From NCBI RefSeq assembly GCF_000374445.1, contig NZ_KB894405.1, positions 339,110-403,109 on the forward strand: a stretch of 64,000 nucleotides of DNA. The letters run 5' to 3'. Source of the stretch: Actinokineospora enzanensis DSM 44649 (GTDB taxonomy: Bacteria; Actinomycetota; Actinomycetes; Mycobacteriales; Pseudonocardiaceae). The notes below the pieces were generated by a model that had not been told where the DNA came from, did not search any database, and saw only the letters and a list, made by a program, of their open reading frames with translations. This document shows, one piece after another, positions 24,550-31,923 of the stretch (its first letter is position 1; each line of letters starts with the position of its first letter). The position numbers and the translations under genes are program-made.

Positions 24550-25476
24550 ATGGTCACAGGCTACGCGATCGAAGCCCGGGGGCTGCGCAAGTCCTACGGC
24601 GACCACGAGGTCCTGACGGGTGTCGACCTGAGCGTGGCGCGCGGCACGATGTTCGCGCTGCTCGGCCCGAACGGCGCGGGCAAGACCACCACGGTGCGGA
24701 TCCTGAGCACGCTGCTCGACGCCGACGGCGGGTCCGTGACGGTGAACGGGCACGACGTCGCCGGGAACAAGCGGGCGGTGCGGGCGCAGATCGGGCTCAC
24801 CGGGCAGGACACGGCGGTGGACGAGCTGCTCACCGGCCGGGAGAACCTGGAGATGATGGCTCGGCTGTTCCACCTGTCCAAGTCGGCCGCGAAGGCGCGG
24901 GCGACCGAGCTGCTGGAGCGGTTCGACCTGGTCGAGGCGTCGACGCGGCCGGTGAAGACGTACTCCGGTGGGATGCGGCGGCGGCTGGACCTGGCCGTCA
25001 GCATGATCACCGCGCCGCCGGTGCTGTTCCTGGACGAGCCGACCACCGGGCTGGACCCGCGCAGTCGGGCGGACATGTGGGCGGCGATCCGGGAGCTGCT
25101 GGACGGTGGCACCACGATCCTGCTGACCACCCAGTACCTGGAGGAGGCCGACCAGCTGGCGGACCGCATCGCGGTCATCGACAAGGGGCACGTGGTGGCC
25201 GAGGGCACCGCGGCCGAGCTGAAGCGGAAGGTCGGCACCGAGCGGCTGAAGTTGACCTTCGGCTCGGCGGACGAGGCGGTGCGGGCGGCGGACATCATCG
25301 GTGGCGTGCTGCTCGGTGCCACCGTGAGCGTCGCCATCGACGAGCAGGCGCGGGTGCGGCGGGTGCTGAACCTGGTGCACGACGCCGGGTTCGAGCCGAG
25401 CGCGGTCGAGCTGGCCGAGCCGACGCTGGACGACGTCTTCCACACGCTGACCGGAACCGCTGGAGCGAAGTCATGA
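24550..25476 (+). CDS. DrrA-like ABC transporter ATPase (drug/polyketide efflux)
   Basis: This 308-residue cytoplasmic ATPase drives an ABC-2 exporter. Walker A is GPNGAGKTT near residue 41, the signature is YSGGMRRRLDLA near 141, and Walker B with its Glu is FLDEPTTGLDP near 162. The H-loop position reads TTQYLEEAD, with Gln where many ABC ATPases have His, which is typical of the daunorubicin-resistance (DrrA) family. The C-terminal segment ending in TLDDVFHTLTG is also characteristic of DrrA. AAGGAGAGG precedes ATG 24550. Its stop overlaps the permease start. Placement directly after the PKS genes makes it the likely self-resistance or export pump for the polyketide, by inference. Confidence 0.92.
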   Translation: MVTGYAIEARGLRKSYGDHEVLTGVDLSVARGTMFALLGPNGAGKTTTVRILSTLLDADGGSVTVNGHDVAGNKRAVRAQIGLTGQDTAVDELLTGRENLEMMARLFHLSKSAAKARATELLERFDLVEASTRPVKTYSGGMRRRLDLAVSMITAPPVLFLDEPTTGLDPRSRADMWAAIRELLDGGTTILLTTQYLEEADQLADRIAVIDKGHVVAEGTAAELKRKVGTERLKLTFGSADEAVRAADIIGGVLLGATVSVAIDEQARVRRVLNLVHDAGFEPSAVELAEPTLDDVFHTLTGTAGAKS

Positions 25477-26303
25477 CCCAGACCCTGTCCAAGCCGACCG
25501 AGACACCCTCGACGCCGCCGCCCGCGCCGCAGGGGTCGGTGCTCGGGCAGACGCTGTCCGACATGCGGGTGCTGATCGGTCGCAACGTCAAGCACATCGC
25601 CCGGAACCCGGAGATGCTGTTCCAGGCGGTGTCGCTGCCGATCGTGCTGCTGCTGCTGTTCCGCTTCATGTTCGGCGGCGCCATCACGGTCCCGGACCTG
25701 CCCTACGTCGACTACCTGGTGCCCGGCCTGATCGTGATCGCCATCGGGTTCAACGCGACCTCCACCGTCATCGGGGTCGCCGCCGACCTCACCGGCGGTC
25801 TGGTCGAGCGGTTCCGGTCGATGCCCATGGCAGGCCCGGCCGTACTGGTCGGGCACGTCGTCTCCGGGGTGCTGCGGGCCGGGATCTCGCTGGTGATCAC
25901 GGTGGCGATCGGGCTGGCCGTCGGCTTCCGGCCCGCGGGCGGGCTGGTCGGCTGGCTGGGCGCCATCGGCCTGCTGGCGCTGTTCGCGGCAGGCGTGTTC
26001 TGGGTCGCGGCCTGGCTTGGCGCGACTGCCAAGACGGTCGAGGGCGCGGGTGGCCTCGGCATGATCATCGTGTTCCTGCCGTACGCCTCCAGCGCGCTGG
26101 TGCCCACCGGCTCGATGCCCGGCGTGCTGCGGGCCGTGGTGGACAACCAGCCGGTGACGGTCCTTATCGACGCGGTCCGCGCCCTGGTCAACGGCACCGG
26201 TGCGGGCTCCGACGGCTGGCTCGCGCTGGCCTGGTGGTCGGTGATCACCGTGGCGGCGGCGGCACTCGCGGTGCGCAAGTTCCACCAGCGCGCCAAGTCC
26301 TGA
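25473..26303 (+). CDS. DrrB-like ABC-2 type permease
   Basis: The 276-residue membrane partner of the preceding ATPase is coupled to it by an ATGA overlap (25473-25476), with GGAG just upstream. A proline-rich cytoplasmic N-terminus (about 30 residues) is followed by a conserved amphipathic segment (LIGRNVKHIARNPEMLF), then six predicted membrane helices. The ABC-2 core motif between helices 2 and 3 is visible (GLVERFRSMPMAG), and LVPTGSMPGVLRAVVDNQPV lies before the last helix; both are typical of DrrB proteins. Together the pair should export a hydrophobic product, most simply the polyketide encoded upstream. The operon ends at a clear terminator about 20 nt downstream. Confidence 0.92.
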   Translation: MTQTLSKPTETPSTPPPAPQGSVLGQTLSDMRVLIGRNVKHIARNPEMLFQAVSLPIVLLLLFRFMFGGAITVPDLPYVDYLVPGLIVIAIGFNATSTVIGVAADLTGGLVERFRSMPMAGPAVLVGHVVSGVLRAGISLVITVAIGLAVGFRPAGGLVGWLGAIGLLALFAAGVFWVAAWLGATAKTVEGAGGLGMIIVFLPYASSALVPTGSMPGVLRAVVDNQPVTVLIDAVRALVNGTGAGSDGWLALAWWSVITVAAAALAVRKFHQRAKS

Positions 26304-26320
26304 TACTCCCCACCCCCCGC

Positions 26321-26360
26321 GGGCGGCTCGTGCGGTCAACCCGTACGAGCCGCCCTTTTT
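26321..26360 (+). terminator. Intrinsic terminator after the drrAB-like pair
   Basis: GGGCGGCTCGT (26321-26331) pairs perfectly with ACGAGCCGCCC (26345-26355), and five T residues follow at 26356-26360. It is the most canonical intrinsic terminator in the window. Confidence 0.9.
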
Positions 26361-26458
26361 CGTGTTCCTTGGGTCTGCTTTAGGTCGATCCGGCACTCTG
26401 CGTATGGAAGCACGGAGCGTTCCGTGACTCCGGAGCCCGCCTGGAGTGAGGTGCCGTC

Positions 26459-27055
26459 ATGTCGACCCGCGTCGCCGAGCAGTCCGCCGTCCGACCCTCC
26501 TGGTTCGCCGGGCTGGTGACCGACCCGGCGGGGACCGCGGCGTTCCTGGCCGAGGTCGCCGACCGGGTGGCCCGCCGGGCCGCCGGACACGTTCTGGTGG
26601 TCGGCGACGACCCCGGGGTGGGGGAGGGGTTGACCCGACTGGGCTACCCCGCGAGCGTGACCGGCCTCGACACGGTGCGCACCGGCCCGCGCGGCCGTCG
26701 GGTCGACGTGGTGTATCTGGGCGCCGACCGGCTCTCCCGGCTGGGCGATCAGCGCGACCAGCTGCGCCTGGTGCGCAGGCTGGCCGCCCTGCTGCGGCCG
26801 GGCGGCGCGCTCGTGATCCAGCACCGGCACCCGGACCCGGCCGAGTGGGACGGCGACCCGGCCGTGGTCGGCTTCGACGCCACCCGGCAGAGCCTGCTGC
26901 TCGCCGACCACCCCGGCCCGCTGCGCTACGTGTGGCCCGCCGAGCTGGACCTGCTGGCCGAGCTGGCCGAGCTGGCCCTGGACGCCCGCTGGGGCGGCTG
27001 GTACGGCGAGCCCGTTCGCTGCGGCGGCGCGGTGGTCTCGGTCTACCGAAGCTGA
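26459..27055 (+). CDS. Methyltransferase-like protein (Rossmann fold), function unknown
   Basis: The 198-residue soluble protein resembles small class I SAM methyltransferases. A beta-strand/loop reads VLVVGDDPGVGEG near residue 40, where motif I is expected, but the canonical GxGxG is altered. A later LLRPGGALVIQ (about 115) matches the post-motif strand. The last 60 residues are Leu/Ala-rich and end in GGAVVSVYRS, also typical of the fold. The start is ATG 26459 behind GGAGTGAGG. It stands alone between the exporter terminator and a hairpin shared with the convergent SARP gene. A tailoring methyltransferase for the polyketide is possible; so is a non-catalytic homologue. The fold call is moderate and the substrate unknown. 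Confidence 0.55.
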   Translation: MSTRVAEQSAVRPSWFAGLVTDPAGTAAFLAEVADRVARRAAGHVLVVGDDPGVGEGLTRLGYPASVTGLDTVRTGPRGRRVDVVYLGADRLSRLGDQRDQLRLVRRLAALLRPGGALVIQHRHPDPAEWDGDPAVVGFDATRQSLLLADHPGPLRYVWPAELDLLAELAELALDARWGGWYGEPVRCGGAVVSVYRS

Positions 27056-27071
27056 GGGAACCAGAATCGGA

Positions 27072-27108
27072 TCGGCCCGGCTCCCCTTCACCAGGGAGGC
27101 CGGGCCGA
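27072..27108. terminator. Bidirectional hairpin between the methyltransferase-like and SARP genes
   Basis: TCGGCCCGGCTCCC (from 27072) pairs with GGGAGGCCGGGCCGA (to 27108) with one bulged G. It lies between convergent genes and can serve both. Confidence 0.75.
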
Positions 27109-27122
27109 CGATCGGGTCGGGC

Positions 27123-27881
27123 TCACACCGCGTCGGACATCTCGTTGACCAGGATGCTGTGGTGCAGCCTGCGCAGCGACACGCCCGGCTCGATGCCCAG
27201 CTGCCGGACCAGGTGCTGCCGGGCGGAGGCGAAGGTCTCCAGCGCCTCGGCCCGCCGGTTGGACCGCAGCAGCGCGGTCATCAGGTACTCGTAGAAGGTC
27301 TCGCGCAGGGTGTGCTCCTTGGCCAGCGCGGAGAGCTGGCCGACGATCTCCCGGTGCCGCCCGACCAGCAGCTCGGTCTCCATCAGCAGCTCAAGGCACT
27401 CCAGGTGCGACTCGTCCAGCAGCGCGGCGTAGGTCTGCACGTCCGCGGAGTCGACGAACCCGCCGAACGCCGGGCCGCGCCACAGGTCGGAGGCCTCGCG
27501 CAGCACCGTGGCGGCCTGCCCGTAGCGGCGGTCCCGGTAGAGCGCGCGGCCGTGCTGGTACGTCCGGGTGAACCGGTCGGCGTCCAGCTCGTCCGCGTCC
27601 ACGTGCAGTGTGTAGCCGTGCGGGCTGGTCACCAGCGGGCTCTCGCCGTCCTCGGTGCCGCGCAGCAGCTTGCGCAGCTGCGAGACGTACACATAGAGAG
27701 CGGCGCTGGCGCGCGCGGGCGGTGAGTCGCCCCAGATCGCCCCGATCAGGTGCTCGGTGGTGACCACCTGGTTGTTCTTGGCCAGCAGGACCGCCAGCAG
27801 GGTCTCGACCTTGCGCGCCCGCGGCGCGCTGACCCCCGGCCGCCCGCTGACTCTGATCTGCCCGAGTATCTCGTAGTACAT
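27123..27881 (-). CDS. SARP-family transcriptional activator
   Basis: The 252-residue regulator has SARP (AfsR/DnrI/RedD class) architecture. Residues about 1-95 form an OmpR-type winged helix (start MYYEILGQIRVSG; VTTEHLIGAIWGDSPP; ALYVYVSQLRKLLRG). Residues about 100-245 form the bacterial transcriptional activation domain, with LYRDRRYGQAATVLREASDLW and a terminal LGIEPGVSLRRLHHSIL. There is no ATPase or TPR extension, so it is a small SARP. Such proteins bind direct heptamer repeats overlapping -35 regions and switch on antibiotic genes. GGAGGGG precedes the ATG. The upstream region carries paired ARE-like operators shared with a TetR receptor gene, which suggests gamma-butyrolactone control of this activator. 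The PKS genes are the obvious candidate targets, by inference. Confidence 0.93.
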   Translation of the reverse strand: MYYEILGQIRVSGRPGVSAPRARKVETLLAVLLAKNNQVVTTEHLIGAIWGDSPPARASAALYVYVSQLRKLLRGTEDGESPLVTSPHGYTLHVDADELDADRFTRTYQHGRALYRDRRYGQAATVLREASDLWRGPAFGGFVDSADVQTYAALLDESHLECLELLMETELLVGRHREIVGQLSALAKEHTLRETFYEYLMTALLRSNRRAEALETFASARQHLVRQLGIEPGVSLRRLHHSILVNEMSDAV

Positions 27882-27984
27882 TCCCGTGCCCCTCCGGTGT
27901 CCGCGTCGGTGGATCGGCCAGGCGCCGGTGCCCTCTTGCCCCGGCCTGTGGCCTGCCGAGCGCCGGTCCCCACGCAGCGGAGCG

Positions 27985-28036
27985 TACTAAACCGACCCCC
28001 CGGTTTTCAACACAAAACCGGGGGGTCGGTCTGTTT
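27985..28036. promoter_or_regulatory. Two ARE-like operators in inverted arrangement upstream of the SARP gene
   Basis: CCGACCCCCCGGTTTT (27992-28007) and its exact inverse (28014-28029) flank a CAACAC spacer. Each arm, extended outward, reads like an autoregulatory element of ArpA/ScbR-type receptors. The right copy on the minus strand reads AAACAGACCGACC and continues CCCCGGTTTTGT. Both share ACCnACCnnCCGGTTT with the elements at 28095-28118 and 29690-29713. The location 104-155 nt upstream of the SARP start suggests receptor-controlled repression. The whole inverted pair could also fold as a hairpin in RNA. Confidence 0.65.
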
Positions 28037-28092
28037 ACTTCGAGGTAGGTTGCTGGAACCCCTTCTTGACAACAGTTCGTTCCGACGGTCAG

Positions 28093-28126
28093 TTGTAAAC
28101 CGGGCGGTTGGTATGTAAAGTCGACC
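28093..28126 (+). promoter_or_regulatory. Candidate promoter of the TetR gene with an overlapping ARE-like site
   Basis: TTGTAA (28093-28098), 17 nt, then TAAAGT (28116-28121) form a plausible sigma-70-type promoter about 60 nt before the TetR start. The interval 28095-28118 on the minus strand reads ACATACCAACC followed by GCCCGGTTTAC, a good ARE match. A bound receptor would cover the whole promoter, so autorepression is likely. Confidence 0.6.
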
Positions 28127-28182
28127 TTGTGTGACCGGGGCACGGGTGTGCCCCGGGCTCGACGCGAGGGATGGGGACGACG

Positions 28183-28785
28183 GTGACCAAGCAGGCGCGG
28201 GCGGAACAGACCAGGAGTCTGCTGTTGGACGCGGCGGCCGACCTGCTGCACCGCGACGGCTACGCGAACACCAGCATGGTGGACATCTCCCGGGCCGCCG
28301 GGGTCACCAAGGGCGGCCTCTACTTCCACTTCTCGTCCAAGGACGAGATCTGCGACGAGGTGCAGGACGCCGCCGTGGCCGTCCTGCACGCCTTCGTGGC
28401 CCGTCAGCTGACCACCCCGTCGCCCGCGTTACGCAGGCTCGCCGACCTCGGCTACGCCCTGATGAGCTGGATCGACACCGACGCCAGGGTGGGCGCCAGC
28501 TTCCGGCTGGCCCGCGAGATGGGCGCCCAGGACGTGCGGTTCGTGGCCTTCACCCGGGCCTGGCTGGCCCAGGTGCACCGGTACGTGACGGAGGCCCGCG
28601 CGAGCGGCGAGCTGGCCGCCACGGCGCCGCTGGACATCGTCACGCTGCTGCTCGTGGTCACCTGCGTCGGCTTGGAGTCCGTGGTCGCCTCGCACACGGT
28701 CACCCTGGAGTCGGACCTGGTGGACACCCTGGCCGCGCTCTGGCGGTTGGTCGACCTCTCGCACCCGGCCTGCCGCACGCCGTGA
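28183..28785 (+). CDS. TetR-family regulator, gamma-butyrolactone receptor-like
   Basis: A 200-residue DNA-binding protein. The N-terminal helix-turn-helix (about residues 1-55) has the block VTKGGLYFHFSSKDE, the hallmark of ArpA/ScbR/BarA relatives, after an initial KQARAEQTRSLLLDAAADLL. The C-terminal ligand-binding half is hydrophobic and more divergent. I chose GTG 28183 (GGGGA upstream; matches the usual MxKQxRAxxTR start of the family) over ATG 28171, which has no space for a ribosome binding site. It is transcribed divergently from the SARP across a region with ARE-like sites, and faces a second receptor gene across a shared terminator. It could be the true receptor or a pseudo-receptor that senses antibiotics. 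The family is certain; the ligand is inferred. Confidence 0.88.
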   Translation: MTKQARAEQTRSLLLDAAADLLHRDGYANTSMVDISRAAGVTKGGLYFHFSSKDEICDEVQDAAVAVLHAFVARQLTTPSPALRRLADLGYALMSWIDTDARVGASFRLAREMGAQDVRFVAFTRAWLAQVHRYVTEARASGELAATAPLDIVTLLLVVTCVGLESVVASHTVTLESDLVDTLAALWRLVDLSHPACRTP

Positions 28786-28852
28786 CTCGTCCATCCACTG
28801 AGGACTGACGAGGGCTCACGCGGCGCGGGTCTCCGTGGCCGGGAAAGACAAA

Positions 28853-28877
28853 CGGGGCACCCCATCCGGGTGCCCCG
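28853..28877. terminator. Bidirectional hairpin between two convergent TetR genes
   Basis: CGGGGCACCC (28853-28862) and GGGTGCCCCG (28868-28877) are exact complements around a CATCC loop, midway between the two converging regulator genes. Confidence 0.75.
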
Positions 28878-28937
28878 CTCCGTTCTCCGGGTACAGCGTT
28901 TTCCGGTGCAGCGGTCGTCCGAGCGCTTGCCCCAGGC

Positions 28938-29576
28938 TCAGACCGCCTCGATCCGCGGGCTCGTCAGGCCGCCGCCCGCCAGGGTGAACCGGTGCAGCCT
29001 GCGCGGCGGCACGACCGCGGTCAGGATCGTGCGCCACATGAAGCCGATCCGCTCCAGCAGGTCGGTCCGGCCGGTCAGCACCTCGGAGCTGAGCTGGATG
29101 CCGGTGAACGAGGCGACCACGAACTGCGCGAGCTCGTGCGGGTTGACCTCCTTGCGCAGGTCGCCCGCGGCCTTCGCGGCCAGCAGGCAGGCGTGCGCGG
29201 AGTCGATCCACTGCTTGTAGGCGTTGCTGGCGGGCCGGATGAACGACCCCTGCTCGATGACGAGCCGGATGCTGGCGCGCACCCGCACGTCGGTCTGCAG
29301 CGCCGCGGCCAGGTTCTCCGACCAGCCGATCAGCGTCTGCAGCCCGGGGTTCTCCAGGACCGTGGTGGGTTCGAGCACCTCGAACTGCTCGTGCACCAGC
29401 GCGTCCGCCAAGTCCTCCTTGGACTTGAAGTGGAAGTACAGCGCGCCCTTCGTGACCCCGGCCTCGGCCAGGATGTCCGACAGGCTCGCGCCGAGGAAGC
29501 CGACCGCGTCGAACCGTGCGGCCGCGGCGTCCAGGATGGTCTTGCGAGTCTGCTCCGCGCGCTCTTGGCGGGCCAC
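28938..29576 (-). CDS. ArpA/ScbR-type gamma-butyrolactone receptor (TetR family)
   Basis: The 212-residue product is close in length and pattern to gamma-butyrolactone autoregulator receptors. ARQERAEQTRKTILDAAAARF begins the DNA-binding domain, then ASLSDILAEAGVTKGALYFH with FKSKEDLADALV. The C-terminal half holds the WSENLAA, RLVIEQGSFIRP and WIDSA segments expected of this family's ligand pocket. GTG 29576 follows GAGAGGAG with good spacing and gives the family's usual start; a start at 29612 would add 12 atypical residues. It is divergent from the AfsA-like gene with an ARE-like site between them, the classical receptor/synthase arrangement. It probably represses itself, the synthase and perhaps the SARP until the butanolide signal binds. 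Confidence 0.92.
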   Translation of the reverse strand: MARQERAEQTRKTILDAAAARFDAVGFLGASLSDILAEAGVTKGALYFHFKSKEDLADALVHEQFEVLEPTTVLENPGLQTLIGWSENLAAALQTDVRVRASIRLVIEQGSFIRPASNAYKQWIDSAHACLLAAKAAGDLRKEVNPHELAQFVVASFTGIQLSSEVLTGRTDLLERIGFMWRTILTAVVPPRRLHRFTLAGGGLTSPRIEAV

Positions 29577-29689
29577 GTCCCACTCCTCTCGCAGCCGGGT
29601 GCTGGTCCACACCGGACGGTGCGTGCCCCGGGGGTAGTCGATGGCGTCAAGTGGCCAGTGTAGCCGCTGCGACCCCTGGTGACCAGCAA

Positions 29690-29713
29690 AAAAAAACCGG
29701 TAGGTAGGTATGG
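29690..29713. promoter_or_regulatory. ARE-like operator between receptor and afsA-like genes
   Basis: On the minus strand this reads CCATACCTACC followed by TACCGGTTTTT. It matches the 28095-28118 element at CATACCnACCnnCCGGTTT. Read on the + strand it also contains AAAACC...GGTTTT half sites 13 nt apart. It sits in the 209-nt divergent promoter region of the receptor and the butenolide-synthase gene. Confidence 0.6.
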
Positions 29714-29785
29714 TTTTGTTGCTCCGTTTCAGCTACAACAGTAACCGGGAGACACGGGGGTTACACAGTTTCTGGGAGGACCGAC

Positions 29786-30757
29786 ATGGTCGGCACGTTA
29801 CTTCAGGAGCCAGTCCACGGAACCTACGAGTTAGGCAGCGCGGAGCCCATCACGGCCCCGCGACCGCTCGACTTCCAGCAGACCATCCCGCGGGCCGTGG
29901 TGCACCGCGCGGCGGTCTCGGAGGTCTTCGTCACCGACATGAACACCCTCGGACCGGACCGGTTCGAGATCGCCGCGCAATGGCCGCGGCGGCACAGCTT
30001 CTTCGGGCCGGGCGCCCCACACACCCACGACCCCATGCTGCACGCCGAGACGTGCAGGCAGGCCGGTCTGCTCATCGCCCACCGCGCCTACGGCGTGCCG
30101 CTGGGCCACGGCTTCCTCTCCGACCGCAAGCAGTGCACCGTCGACGTCGCGGGCCTGGTCACGGTGGGCAAACCGGTCGACGTCGTGCTGCGCATCGCCG
30201 CACACGACCTGATCCGCCGCGGCCGGAACGTGGTCGGCGGGCGGATGGAGTTCGAGTGCTTCCGCGACGGCCACCGCGTCGGTGCCGCGTCCGAGTCCTG
30301 GCGCTGCATGTCGCCAGCGGTCTACCGCAGGCTGCGCGGCGAGCACCACGGCGCGACCCCGCGCCGGGCCCGCACCCGGGCCACCGTCTACCCGGCCCTG
30401 GTCGGCCGCGCCCTCGGGCGCGACGTGCTGGTGGCCGCCACCGAGACCTACGGGGTCTGGTCGCTGCAGATCGACCCCGACCACGAGGTGATGTTCGACC
30501 ACCCGGTCGACCACGTGCCCGGCATGGTGCTGACCGAGGCCGCCCGCCAGGCCGCGCTGCTCACCGTGCGCGACCCCTACGCGCTGCCCGTGCGCACCGA
30601 CTTCGAGTACCGGTCCTACGTCGAGTTCGACTCCGAGTGCCTGCTGCGGGTCGAGGGCGTGTGCGATGTCGAGGACGGCGTGCGCGAGGTGCGCGTGTCC
30701 TTCCGGCAAGGCGGCGCCGTGGTCGCCGCGGGCACCCTGGCGATGCGGTCGCTGTGA
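29786..30757 (+). CDS. AfsA-family gamma-butyrolactone/butenolide biosynthesis protein
   Basis: The 323-residue product has the two tandem hot-dog-like AfsA repeats. Repeat 1 is about residues 30-175 (IPRAVVHRAAVSEVFVTD; RRHSFFGPG; DPMLHAETCRQAGLLIAH). Repeat 2 is about residues 190-320 (LVGRALGRDVLVAA; EVMFDHPVDHVPGMVLTEAA; FEYRSYVEFDSECL). AfsA enzymes condense a beta-ketoacyl donor with dihydroxyacetone phosphate to start A-factor-type signal synthesis. The conserved DHPxDHxPGM block of repeat 2 is intact, so the protein is probably active. TGGGAGGA precedes the ATG. It is divergent from an ArpA-type receptor and followed by an SDR gene about 120 nt downstream, as in several actinomycete signal loci. 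It is probably repressed through the operator at 29690-29713. Confidence 0.93.
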   Translation: MVGTLLQEPVHGTYELGSAEPITAPRPLDFQQTIPRAVVHRAAVSEVFVTDMNTLGPDRFEIAAQWPRRHSFFGPGAPHTHDPMLHAETCRQAGLLIAHRAYGVPLGHGFLSDRKQCTVDVAGLVTVGKPVDVVLRIAAHDLIRRGRNVVGGRMEFECFRDGHRVGAASESWRCMSPAVYRRLRGEHHGATPRRARTRATVYPALVGRALGRDVLVAATETYGVWSLQIDPDHEVMFDHPVDHVPGMVLTEAARQAALLTVRDPYALPVRTDFEYRSYVEFDSECLLRVEGVCDVEDGVREVRVSFRQGGAVVAAGTLAMRSL

Positions 30758-30878
30758 CCACCGGACCGCGACCGGGCAGTGCGTGTCGTGCCACCGGCGG
30801 GACGCGGGGATCCGCGCCTGCCTGTGTTGTCGGGAGCCCCGTGCCGGGGGCGTTCGACGGGCGCGGCGTGGTGCGCGC

Positions 30879-31853
30879 GTGAACCGGATCGCGGTGACCG
30901 GGGCGAGTGGGTTCATCGGTGCGGCCGCGGTGGCCGCGCTGGTGGCCCGCGGTGCCGGACCGAGGCTCCGGGTGCTGGCGCGGGGGCCGGTGCCGGAGTG
31001 GATGACGAACGCGGGAGTGGCCGTCTGGCCGGGTGACCTCACCGGGCCGGACAGCCTCGCCGGGTTCTGCGAGCAGACCGACACCCTGGTGCACCTGGCG
31101 TCCCGGATCGGCGGCGACGCGCTGCTGTGCACCGAGGTCAACGAGACCGGAACGGCCAACCTCCTCGCGGAGGCGCGCCGCGCGGGCACCACCCGAGTGC
31201 TGTACCTGAGCACCTGCGCGGTCTACCGGGACGGCGAGCACCGCGGCGCGCGGGAGTCCGTGCGCGGTCCGGGCGAACCGGGCGACGGCCTGGTCACCGA
31301 CCCGGTATCGGCCACCAGCACGACCAGGCTGGCCGCCGAGCGCCTGGTCCGCGCGGCGGGCGGGGCGGTGCTGCGCCCCCACCTCGTCCTCGGACCGGGC
31401 GACCGGCACGTGGTACCCGCGCTGGCCGGACTGCTGCGCGCGGTCCCGGCATGGGCGGCGGGCGGCTCGGCCCGCACCTCGATCGTGTCGGTGACCGACC
31501 TCGCGGCCGCGATCGCCGCACTGGCACTGGCCGAGGACTTCCCCTCGGGCGAGGTCTTCCACGTCGCCGACCCGCGACCGGTCGTCATGCGCGACCTGCT
31601 GACCGCGGTGTGCGACCTGCTGGACCTGCCGACACCGCTCGTCGACCTGTCGTTGACCGAGCACCGGGCCCGCGTCCGCGCGGCCGCACCCGGGGTGACC
31701 GACCACCAGTGGTCACTGGCGACCCGGGACCACTGGTACGACACCGACCGGATCTGGACGCGCACCGGCGTGACCCCGGCCCCGTTCCGACAGCGCCTGG
31801 CCGAGGCCCGCGCCTGGTACCGGGGCGAACCGACCACCGACCGCGTCGCCTGA
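30879..31853 (+). CDS. Extended SDR / NAD-dependent epimerase-like protein, atypical catalytic site
   Basis: The 324-residue product begins with the Rossmann motif VTGASGFIG. It continues with the extended-SDR landmarks DLTGPDSLAGFCEQTDTLVH, NETGTANLLAEARRAG, RVLYLSTCAVYRDG and RPHLVLGPGDRHVVPALAGL. The expected YxxxK catalytic pair before LAAERLV is replaced: the segment reads SATSTTRLAAERLV, so Tyr becomes Thr and Lys becomes Arg. GTG 30879 is the first start placed before the Rossmann strand; no strong ribosome binding site is seen. It lies downstream of the AfsA-like gene in the same direction, so a role in finishing or altering the butanolide signal is plausible. Loss of the usual catalytic residues leaves its chemistry open. 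Confidence 0.75.
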   Translation: MNRIAVTGASGFIGAAAVAALVARGAGPRLRVLARGPVPEWMTNAGVAVWPGDLTGPDSLAGFCEQTDTLVHLASRIGGDALLCTEVNETGTANLLAEARRAGTTRVLYLSTCAVYRDGEHRGARESVRGPGEPGDGLVTDPVSATSTTRLAAERLVRAAGGAVLRPHLVLGPGDRHVVPALAGLLRAVPAWAAGGSARTSIVSVTDLAAAIAALALAEDFPSGEVFHVADPRPVVMRDLLTAVCDLLDLPTPLVDLSLTEHRARVRAAAPGVTDHQWSLATRDHWYDTDRIWTRTGVTPAPFRQRLAEARAWYRGEPTTDRVA

Positions 31854-31857
31854 CACC

Positions 31858-31896
31858 TCCGCCGCCCACCCGGGAGACCCCCGAGCGGGCGGCGGA
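31858..31896. terminator. Bidirectional hairpin after the SDR gene
   Basis: TCCGCCGCCC (31858-31867) pairs with GGGCGGCGGA (31887-31896). It lies between the SDR gene and the convergent peptidase gene. Confidence 0.6.
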
Positions 31897-31923
31897 ACCG
31901 TGTTCGCGTTGTTCGAGGATCAC

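Noticed and set aside
24483-25472. Upstream extension of the permease open frame
   Set aside because: It runs out of frame through the ATPase gene; the permease begins at the ATGA overlap at 25473.
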